Below are positions 45,601 to 55,400 of a stretch of DNA of 64,000 nt, one piece after another. Numbering within the stretch: the stretch's first letter is position 1; each line of letters starts with the position of its first letter. The stretch is from Prunella strophiata. Taxonomy: Eukaryota; Chordata; Aves; Passeriformes; Prunellidae. Where the stretch lies: NCBI GenBank assembly GCA_036583965.1, contig JAZBQD010000015.1, forward strand, positions 26,634,310 to 26,698,309, in the 5' to 3' direction. A program made the position numbers and the translations under genes. The notes beneath the pieces are model-generated. The model was not told the DNA's origin, did not search any database, and saw only the letters and a list, made by a program, of their open reading frames with translations.

Positions 45601-48600
45601 ACTATGGTTTTTATTCTGTATGGAATGATTCATGATACAAAGTGCAATCTTCAGGTTTAAAGATTTGTTTTTATTTTATTCCCAGCTTCTCAAAATGGTT
45701 AAGAACACATTAGCACAGTCAGCCCATACATACCAGTAGAAATGCCCAAATCTGGTTCAGCAAATTTTTCATTATTAGAAAGGCACACCTTATCTCACAA
45801 ACAAAACTTGCTGTGCAATAACAGAAAAAAAAATCACCTTTTGCAGTATCTGTAAAATCTGATCTTCTATTTTTTTAATCCTCATCTCACTGTGTATTTT
45901 ATCAAGCTGGGTCTTCTCAGGTTCAGAAGATGAGACAAGCTCTGTGGAGGAGCTGGTGGCACCTTGCACTGGTATCCTTGAACGCTGCCGGAACTGAGCC
46001 AGCGCCTGGTCGATGTGTGGTGTCGCCAGCGGTAACGGAACATTGTTCTATCAGAAGAAAAGATGACTCTTGTAGCATTAATATGTTGCATGCAATATAA
46101 AAATAGAATGTGTCAATTTTAAAACCAGTACACACAAACTGTGGCACCTGATCTCGGGTGGAAGGGCACCTAGATGAAACCAAAGAGCCCAAAATGTCTT
46201 CTAAACACTGCAAATCTGAACAGTTTTCTTCCTGCCAGGTCCACTGGTTCACCAGAAATATTTCTTCCATCTAGAGCTGTTAGCTGGGGCAATGACTGAA
46301 GAACAGTTTCTCTATAACCTTGAGGAAAAGACAACATTTAAATTGAAATCAACCTTCCAAGAAGATGCCTGGTGTATTTTAGGTACCTCATCATCTTAAA
46401 TGATTCATTGCATTAATAATGTAAGAAAAAACGTAGTTTTACTTCTCACCACCCAAAGCTTTCAACAGACAATACAAATTAAATCAACTGGGAAGCTGCC
46501 TGCCTAGTCCTGATCTACACAGGGATTTCCCAGCCACCATCAGCACACTGCAATTGCACAGACAACCTTTCAACATCAGCCTGCTGCACCTAAACAGTTG
46601 TACCAACTGGAAGGGCAGACAAATGTCATGGAAAAGCAAGTTCTGAAAGGGCTTAGACAACTTCATCCTTTATAAGGCATTATGAAACTGTAAAGCACTG
46701 AAGTTAGCACTTTTAATTTACTAGATTTTGGGCTGCTGAACACTGCAGTTTTGAAAGTGCCACCAAAGATATAGATATGAAGAAGTATGTAAATACTTGC
46801 AGAAGAAAACTAGTGGCATTTTCTAAGTTAATCAGATAACTTTAATAGTCCTGTAACTGTTTCTGTAGTGCCTGAATGTATTTGTAAAACATGATGAGTG
46901 CATTTAAAAACATTACTTAAAACCTTATTTGGCTTTCCTCAGTAACACCTGATGTTTCTTTTTAACTGTACATACATTACACCTGTATCAATTGTATGCT
47001 TATGATATGGTCTCTATTTTGTATGGTTGTAATGCCTACTGTCCTACTCTTTGAAATTACCTTTGAACTCTTGCAAGCATCAATCCTCCACTTCCACCTT
47101 CCTGTAAGAGACTTTCCTTTCTTACATACAAAGAAAATAAAAAAACCTACACCATTATAAAATGCTACAATTTAACTTGCTTGAACTTAGAGTGTAACAT
47201 TTTAATGGCCTGAAAAACCTACCCCCAAACTAGAAGCTCAAATGCAACTAAAGGGATGCATCTATATGCATTCTCCAACTTGTTTCCAAGCTGCCTAGTC
47301 AAACACCTGACACCTATTTGGATGACAATGCTAATTACTGCAGAGGATCCTAGAGTCTGTCACTGCTAACTGAAGCAGGGGGGACAGAAGAAGGAAAAGC
47401 TAACTTACTGCTCTTTCTCTTGTGGTCTCTATCAACAGCAGACTACCTGTTTCCTGTGCCTGCCCTCTGTCTGTAAGTTCAGTATCTCTACATACATTCT
47501 TTGAGTTCTCCACCTTTCCAGCTTATAATATTAATATTCCCATCCTTCCACTAGACCACGTGCTAAGAGCCCCATGCAACTTGTCCTTGAACACTTCCAG
47601 GGATGGGGTATCCACAACCACTCTTGGCCAACCTGTTCCAGTGTCTCACCACCAGTCACAGAAAAGAATGTGTTCCTAATATCTAATCTAAACCTACTCC
47701 AGTTTGAAGCCATTCCTCTTTGTCCTGTCACTATGTGCCCTTGGAAAGAGTCCCTCTCCTTCCTTCTTTTAGACTCCTCTCAGGTACTGCAAAGACACAA
47801 TTAGGTCATCCTGAAGCCTTCTCTTCTCCGGGCTGAACATTCCCAATTCTCTCAGCCTTTCCTCATAGGAGAGGTGCTCCATCCCTCTAATCATGTTGGT
47901 GACCCTCCTCTGGGCCCACAAGTGAAAATGCTGAGCCTTGTCAAAGCATACAATCTACAATTTTGAGAATATGCTGTCAGGAAAAAAAGAATTTTTTAAA
48001 AAGGAAAATGAATTCATTTTGACAGAATTTAGATTTCTGCAGGCTGGCCAGTTTACAAATGAACTTGCAAGCTTCAGAAAACCACTGAGTTGTTAAAGGA
48101 AACCACTGAGCTAATGAGCACACATTATCTATGCAACATCAGATCCATACCTGCTGTGTGACAAACTGGATTGGCTTTTCCATTTCTTTCCAGTGTGAGG
48201 TTGGTCAAATAGCACAGCCCCTTTGTGCACTGAAGTAAGTGATTCATGTTGCTTACACAGTTGCTGTGAAGGTCAATGTGGCTAATCTTATGGCTGGTTC
48301 CATGAAGGGAATGAAATCCTGGAGATTTCAGGAAAAAAAGCAAACAACCACAAAATAAAGTTTTCTGCTACAGTCCTAGATTATGGGGTTTAGAACAAAT
48401 GGCATGTTATTGAAAAATATTCAGTAAATAATATATCATAACTAGAAATGAGAGAACAACACTTGCTCCATATCCTTGTCTACATGTTAATTACCTATGC
48501 TACTCTACACAGTGGTAAAGTACAACACTTAAGCTACATATGTGAGCTAACTTTAAAGAAACACATTAATCTCTGACTGTTAAATAGCATGTAAAAATAA

Positions 48601-49846
48601 ACCTTTTCCTTTAAGTTTCATTTTATAACACAAGCTCACTAACAAAATTGTTACCAATGTTCTTTTAATTTTCCATTATAAGTTCTCTTGATTTTGTAGC
48701 ATGAAATCATAAGAACAACTGACCATTTCAACAGCGATATACAAGAGAACTTCCATATCATATAAACTTCCATTAAGTTGCATTTTTGTTCTATAAAAAT
48801 GAAAGATATTAATATTTTGGAAGTAAGTCTGAAATCTTTACTGTACTACTTTCTGAACAAGCTTGGCCTCACCAAACACAGAAGAATAAATTCCAGTTCA
48901 GAAACAATCTTTGGTGTTAAAAACTTTAAATCTGAGAAGAGCAGCAATTGCCACCTGTATTAGAATTATTCAGATAATTGGCACTTGAAGCGCTAGAAAC
49001 TTCTCAAAATACACTTGGTCAAGTTTTTCAAATTTTAAGTGAGACAAACGCTTTGTAGTGCACAGCACATGGAAACATCACTTACCAGAGAGATCATGTA
49101 TGCGATTATATGACAAGTTCAGCATTGTTAAATTAAAGAGCTTTTCCAGTCCTGAAGAAAATGAGGGAAAAAATAGAAACAGTAGGATTTTCAGAAGAAT
49201 GCTCTGCTTTCATCGAATTCAAAGCTTGCAAAGTGAACCTTTAAAGATCATAACTACAAATCATGACATTAAACTATAATCATATTATAAAAATCAGGTC
49301 TTCCTTCTAAATTAAGGCATTTTGCTATGATAAGGCTAAGACTCATACATACTCATCTTAAAATTTACTTTATAAAATGATTAGCATACTAACACATACT
49401 AACTTGGCATAACCATAATTATATGCAAACATTCCAGAAGTAAACCTTAAGTTGACTCTTAGAAAACCTTTGTAACTAGCTAAATGGACAGAAATAAACA
49501 CTGCAGACCCTCCACTTTGGTTAGTAGGTTGCAGGACAAGCTCAGGGTGCGCAGCTTGGTCAGGGAACCGAGCCCCTCGATGCGGCGGATCTGGTTTGAT
49601 GACAGATCCAAGTGCTGCAGATTCCGGAGGTGGTCGAGCCCTTGGATCCTGGCGATCAGGTTACAGTGGGCGTTGAGCGTGTGCAGGTCCGAGCTCAGGG
49701 ACACATCCCTCAGGCTGCGGAGAGAGGCGCCCACCGTCAGCCCGCAGCTCGGCCCCGCGCCGCGGCCTCCCCTCTCCCCGGCCCGTCCGCCCTCACCTCT
49801 TAACGCCCTTATCCATGAGGCTGAGCTCGCCGGGCATCCCCGCCAT
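30659..49846 (-). CDS. LRRCC1: LRRCC1, leucine-rich repeat and coiled-coil centrosomal protein 1
   Basis: Nineteen coding exons, minus strand, in order: 49797-49846, 49509-49714, 49086-49151, 48151-48318, 46148-46318, 45838-46047, 44833-45036, 43956-44115, 43481-43629, 42246-42450, 39756-39896, 37654-37855, 36417-36602, 35087-35261, 34232-34395, 33165-33373, 32848-32985, 31407-31542, 30659-30790. ATG 49846 opens [14 protein letters not shown]. Exons 2-5 are LRRs ([39 protein letters not shown]). Exons 9-19 (about residues 411-1022) are continuous coiled coil ([20 protein letters not shown]). It ends [12 protein letters not shown]. Human is 1032 residues. Known role: centriole/centrosome component needed for spindle poles and cilia. 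As written the frame breaks in exon 5 (46231-46232) and exon 11 (39887-39888), and exons 6 and 7 disagree by one base. Dropping one base at each gives 1022 residues. The exon 2 donor (GTCTGC) is weak. Confidence 0.93.
32515..32610 (+). mobile_element. CR1 LINE fragment
   Basis: Matches the CR1 segment around the end of ORF2: 'gtgcaggacaggaaggctctacagaaggga', 'gacaggttggattgatggg' and 'gccaattgtacgaggtt'. It lies in the LRRCC1 intron between exons 17 and 18. Confidence 0.7.
38964..39585 (-). mobile_element. ERVK-type solo LTR with intact 6-bp target duplication
   Basis: A 622-bp element bounded by TGTCGG at 38964 and CCGACA at 39585. It is flanked by identical 6-bp direct repeats GGAAGA at 38958-38963 and 39586-39591. 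A 6-bp duplication with TG...CA ends is typical of class II (ERVK) retroviruses. Read on the minus strand it has a TGTAAAAAG TATA-like motif near 39175 and AATAAA at 39082-39077 about 115 bp before the end, so it is oriented like LRRCC1. No internal viral genes remain. It sits in the intron between LRRCC1 exons 11 and 12, 165 bp past the exon 11 donor. Confidence 0.85.
47545..47925 (-). mobile_element. CR1 LINE fragment
   Basis: Reverse-complement CR1: 'gagccccatgcaacttgtccttgaacacttccagggatgggg', 'ctgttccagtgtctcacca', 'cttctcttctccgggctgaacattccc' and 'ggtgaccctcctctgggccc'. The terminal CR1 3' motif is missing. It lies in LRRCC1 intron 4. Confidence 0.92.
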
Positions 49847-50240
49847 CCCGCCGGGCCCCCGCGCTGGCCGCATCTCGCTTCAATCCTCCCTCGTCTCCCA
49901 CGGCAGCGCTGCCCGCCCTCAGGCCGGGACAAGACGCCTCACGGCCCCGCCTCACGGCCCCGCCGCCGCCGCGCCCCGCTCCGCTCCGCTCCGGCCGCGG
50001 GGAGGCGGCGCTGCCGGAGCCCGCGGGGCAGCGGGGGATGAGCTCCGTGCCTCCGCTGTGCTCCCTGCCGCTCTCCCGCCGCTCTCCCGCCGCTCCTGCC
50101 GCTCTTCCCGCCGCTTCCCGCCGCTCCCCGCCGCTCCTGCCGCTCTCCTGCCGCTTCCTGCCGCTCCCTGCCATGGGCCCAGGAAGGGGCCGGGTTTAGA
50201 GACCGGACTGCTTTGCGTTCTTCTCGAGGGAACGCGCGGG
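49500..50240. promoter_or_regulatory. LRRCC1: LRRCC1 CpG island and promoter
   Basis: CpG-dense DNA covers exons 1 and 2 and about 400 bp upstream. No TATA box is seen. The upstream part contains a decamer minisatellite. Frames such as 49484-50041 and 49815-50402 (plus) are artefacts of GC content. Confidence 0.75.
50064..50172 (+). repeat. Decamer minisatellite CCGCTCCTGC upstream of LRRCC1
   Basis: About eleven imperfect head-to-tail copies of a ~10-bp unit alternating CCGCTCCTGC, CCGCTCTCCC and CCGCTTCCCG. It starts about 220 bp upstream of the LRRCC1 ATG. Confidence 0.9.
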
Positions 50241-52409
50241 AAGCTTTGGTGTTTTATAGAGCTCACCCGGTGTGAAGAGTTTCACAGAATCACAGAACAT
50301 CCTGAGATGGAAGGAACACACAGGGATCACCGACGGCCATCCCCAGGAATCACACGGTGTGCCGGAGAGCCCTGTGCAACTCTGTCGGGCCTGGAACTGT
50401 GACCACTTCCCTGGGGAGCCTGATCCGTGCCCAGCCACCGAGGGATAATGTCAGTGAGGTTTTCTGGGATTAGGCAGCTTTGTCCGAAGTAAAAAATCCT
50501 TATTGAGATACTGTTTGGGATATTCTCTGAATTTTTTTTTTTTTTTTTTTTTTGTACTAGAAATCGTACACTAGGATGATCAGTGAAAACAGTTGCATCT
50601 CTACTGTTAGCTTCCATTGAGTGTAACACTGATTTGTTCTAAGATTAGTGATCCAAATCCAGCTGTACATGGCAGAATACACAGAGTTGGAAGATTGCTG
50701 GATATCAAATAATATGGGTGCATTCACAGAGAAGGAGACTCAGAAATAAAACAAGAAATTACTTATTTTAACCATGTAAAACATATGCCATGCTGAATTT
50801 CCCAATCATGAATACTAGATAATTAACATTTTAATTATTAGGAATTTTAATAAACCATGGTAAATGCATACTTAATACATACTACAATTTATGAAGTTAC
50901 TAAATGCAATTTGAAATGTATGCAAGTTTTAGGAAGTGGAGGTATGCTTCTTGTAGAACTACAATTTTTATTGTAGTATTTAGTGAGTACTGCAGGGATT
51001 TGGAGAAAATGGAAGAATTTTCTTATGATTAGAAGCTGCTCTGGGGCTCTAGATTCTGTCACTGAACATGCTGCAAAGCTTCTGTGTGGTGAAGAAAACC
51101 CACTTGAGGTCATTGAAACAATTAAAAGAACAGTCTGTGCACATGCCTATTTTAGACAAAGGTTTCTTATATGATGGCATATTATATAAACTGATTGTCA
51201 GATGAATTTATTTTGTATTTGAGTGGAAATCCTGCTGTTCAAGACTGGTGTGAGCCACTGTGTCTTTCAAGTTGGCCCCTGTAAAAGCATGAGTTTTGTT
51301 CACTGCACTGCTGAGCTTTGACCTGCAGGACAAAACTGGTTCTGCAACTTGACTGACAAAAAGTAAGAATGTCTCAGTAACAAGTTTGGGCACTTACACA
51401 ACCCTTAGGGTCCGTGCTGAGCTTCTTTTCAGTTAGTTTTTTTATTTCTGCCCATTTTTCTCTATATATTAAAAAAAAAAAATTGCATGTTTTGTACAAA
51501 AATCATTTGTTTATGGTATCTTCACATGTGATTGAAGAGAAGCTCCTAACACAAAATATACAACAGATTGATAAGTATGTAGAAAAATCAGCAGCCACAC
51601 CTTAAAAGACACCTGTCACTCTGGTGGGAACTTCCATCCTTCCTCTTTCTGCTCCACAGCCCCTGTGCAGAAAGGAAAGTTATGGTACAGCTTCTTTCCC
51701 TCCCTCATAGCAGTGTCTGAAGATTAATGCCATTGTAGGACGTGCTTGAGTACTAGTCTAACAATGAGTGCTCAGAAAAAAACTGGGAATAAAACTGGTA
51801 ATTTTCTTTCTAGGGCAGTATTTAATGAGTGAAATATAAACAAGCTCCAATATACCCAGTGGCTGACGAGATTTTGGCAAAACATGCTGGTGATCATTGT
51901 TTCTCACTGTCCATTTTCTGTATAGATGGTGGAAAAATAGTGCCAGGGTGTTCATCTAATGTCCATGTCACTGTCAATGATATATGGAAGGTTGATTTCT
52001 TTCCTCATGTTGCCATAGCCTTCCTCTTTCCCAAGGGTTGATGTAGAAGTCACATTTACTCACCTCTGTGGTTGTCTCTGAAGATGTACATAAAACAAAA
52101 TGAAATCTGCCGATGAAAATGATCTGAGAAATGAGCATTTACTGTGCATTAATTTTAATGTTGTTTTCTTTAAAAATACCTGCAGGCCTTAATAATTTCT
52201 GAAGTACATATTAAACCAACATGTACATGATTTGCCAGTGTTTCTTAAAGTATTTGGTTAATTATCTTCACACAGGATACATCAAAACCCAAAGTATGCT
52301 CTCTTTTCTGAATGATTAAGCCAAGCTTCCCATAACATTTCACTAAGTAGGGCTATGACAGACTGCTAACAACAGAGTGAAAATCTACTGTGAAAAAAAC
52401 CACGAAAAA
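50240..52409. other. Intergenic region between LRRCC1 and SLC7A13
   Basis: LRRCC1 (minus) and SLC7A13 (plus) are divergent, about 2.5 kb apart. Apart from the CR1 piece and a run of 22 T (50532-50553) it is AT-rich unique sequence. No additional exon was recognised. Confidence 0.65.
50283..50440 (-). mobile_element. CR1 LINE 3' fragment
   Basis: Reverse-complement CR1 end: 'cacagaatcacagaacatcctgagatggaagg', then 'gtgaccacttccctggggagcctgatcc'. About 440 bp upstream of the LRRCC1 start. Confidence 0.8.
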
Positions 52410-55400
52410 ATGGGAAAAGAAGAAAACAATGACCCCAAAGATGTGCAAAGAAAAGGAAAAGCCAAGATGCAACTCAAAAGAAATATAGGGTATTTTGATG
52501 GGGTAAGTTTTATTATAGGATCAATTGTTGGAGCAGGGATCTTTGTGTCTCCCACAGGGGTGTTAAAACATTCCTTACTCAATGTTGGCGTTGCTCTAAC
52601 CATCTGGACTGCATCTGGGCTGGTTTCCCTGATGGGTGCTCTCTGCTATGCAGAGCTGGGAACTGCTCTGCCCTTCTCTGGAGGAGAATACAGCCATATT
52701 AAAAGAGGCCTTGGATCCCTGCCTGCCTTCGTGTTTATCTGGACATCAACATTCACCAAGCCAGCATCAAATGCTGCTCGAGCCTTGCTGTTTGCTGAAT
52801 ATGCCACGCAGCCTTTCTATGGCATTTGTCCTGCGCCAGACGTGCTGAAGAAGTGCTTGGCCTTAGCTGTTCTCTGGTCCCTGGGGATTTTGAATGGCCT
52901 CAGTGTCAAAATGTTTGCGTGGGTGCAGACAGTTTTCACTCTGCTGAAGATGATGGCCTTGTCCGTGATTGCTGTTGGTGGCATAGTTCTCCTCGTTACC
53001 AGGCCAAAGGAGAGCCTGGCCAGGTTTGAGGACATGTTTGGCTCAGAGATCCCCAACGCCTCACAGGTTGCTGAAGCCTTCTTCCAGGGGCTGTACGCGT
53101 ATGGAGGCTGGTGGTCCCTCAACTACATGGCAGGTACTCCTCTCCTCTCCTTTAGATTTAGCTCTGCAGTTCTCATTCTTGTGTTCCTCAGCTTGTTTTG
53201 GGAGAACTTGTCTCTGCTTCAAGATCACAGGGTCCTTTTCATTTTACATGAGTAGTGTTTGTTGGGGCTGGTAGAAGAGGCATTGTTCCTCTCTAGAGAA
53301 AATTCCTGCTTTTTGTGAAGAATCAAGCTGACATTTCCAGGGAAGTACAAGAGAAACCATAATAGTTAGTTTTAAATCTCATGCATAAACAGAATTTTTC
53401 ATACCCTAAAAATCTGCATTTTATCTTTCTCTCAGTGTCCATGTCAATGTATTTTTAGGAAAATATCAAGTTATCCATGCCAAACTATGTGTGCATAGAT
53501 AATTTTTATTTAAATATCTGTGCCTTATCTGAGGTTATGCAGCTGGTTTGAACATGGTCAAATTAATTTTGAGTTTTGTTAGAATGTAGTAATTTTATGG
53601 GATATATTTTCCTGGGGAAATAGACTTTTGAAATCTAGTGGAAGGTAAAGAGAGGTCTTTGGAAGGTGGCGTAATTTTTTTCATAGAATTTGTACTCAAT
53701 TTTAACATTCAAAAGGTTTTTGAATATCTATTTAGTTCCCTATTCTGTATCTGCTGACATGTGGCAGTAATAAATGAGCATTTTTTCATGAAAGCTACAG
53801 AAATTATGACTATAATGTTAGGTATTCACATCACAGGATTAAATCAATAGAGTTTTATAGTATCATCAGATTCATGGAATTATATTGTAAGCAAGTGGAT
53901 ATTGCTGTTATATCTTTAACCATTTGTATCCATTGACCTCTATCATGTAAAATATTAAATAAACGGAATGTGTTAAATGCATACCACAAAGTTCAGTGGT
54001 GAGTATAGTGTGAAAATTTGGTTAATGTTTAAAAACCTGACTGTTGTCTTTATAATCCAGGTACTCCAGCTTTAAAATTAGGCTGCAATTAAAAAAAAAA
54101 TGATATAAATCAGGAAAGTATGGTTTTGAAACCTTAGGTATTCCTTAAAGACAAGTACTTGGCTTTGTAAGCCTGAGAAATACAAGACTTCTGGTAAAAT
54201 ACTGATTTATTCTGATCAGTTAGCAGAAAAAAAAAATAAATGCCATACACTGGGCAGCACAGCTGTTTAGACAGATGTAACCTATGCAATAGTTCTGAAC
54301 TGAACTGAGTTTCCTATGCTTCAACAATAACTTCATTTCTGTGAGCTTCAGCTGATGCATCAGGTGCCAGCTGGCTGGCAGGACTGCAATAAACAACAAA
54401 ACGAATGGAAAGATAAATTTAAATTGGAAATTTTGGTGATTATCCTCTTCTGAGCTCAAAATTACTAGGTGTATCTGAATTCTACTATTGTGGTCCTCCA
54501 GTCTTGTCTCAATGCACTACAGCCACACAAGGATCATGGTTCAAGGCTGATGTCCTGAGCAGAAGATAGAAATCAAATGTGAAGGAGGAAACAGATTTCT
54601 GTCTCCTAAAAAGAGTTTAAATAAGCTGCACATTTGACTTTTCACTTCTTCCCTCTCATCAGTTATTTGCTGGTAATACTCAGGAAATTGTCTGTAAATG
54701 CTGAGGGAAGTGGGAAGTGGTGAGGGAACAAGAGGAAGGAGTGAAAAAAAATGAAAAAGAACCTTGATTGAGAAGATGGTGATTGAGATTAAACTTCTGG
54801 AAACCAGCTCCATCTTTTGCTGTGACTGTGACATGCCCAGGAATGTGTCCCACTGCCTGAGTTATTCACCTGCAAAATCTGTTTTTTTTCTTGTTTGGTA
54901 AGAGCAGTTCTAAGCTATCAGGCTTAGCACTAAACAGTTTTCCTCCACCATCTTTGCCCTGGAAAAGATAATAATAATCAGAATTCGTCTGGGAATGGTC
55001 CCCTTTTAAAGCCACTGCATTATGGCTCTTGTTCTATGCCTTCAGTCTTTTCTGTTACTTCTGATATAAGAACAAAGAGAAAGGTTTTGAGTAGGAATAG
55101 GCAAATATACTCAATAAGTTTCAGATCAGGATTCATGAAGTGACATAAGAATAAATAATGTGACTTAAGAGTTTCATGTTTAACTAGTGACTTTCAAGTA
55201 AGGCTACTGGAAAATTTTCTACCAAATCACTTTTCTAATGTGAGTAAAATATGTGATTAATCAAATCAAAGGGAAATTATCACTCCTTTTGTCATTTTTT
55301 TTTAATCAATCAGCTCTTCATCCAGTCCTCCTTCCAAAACAGTTAGAAATAGCTAAGTAAAAAAATATTATTTAAGAATCTTTAGTCTTAACCTGTTTGA

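Noticed and set aside
49484..50402. Plus-strand frames opposite LRRCC1 exons 1-2
   Set aside because: Antisense shadows in GC-rich promoter DNA; Pro/Ala/Arg low complexity and no homology.
52377..52409. Upstream extension of SLC7A13 exon 1 from a GTG
   Set aside because: GTG is not a usual nuclear start codon, and the first ATG (52410) already gives a protein longer than human.
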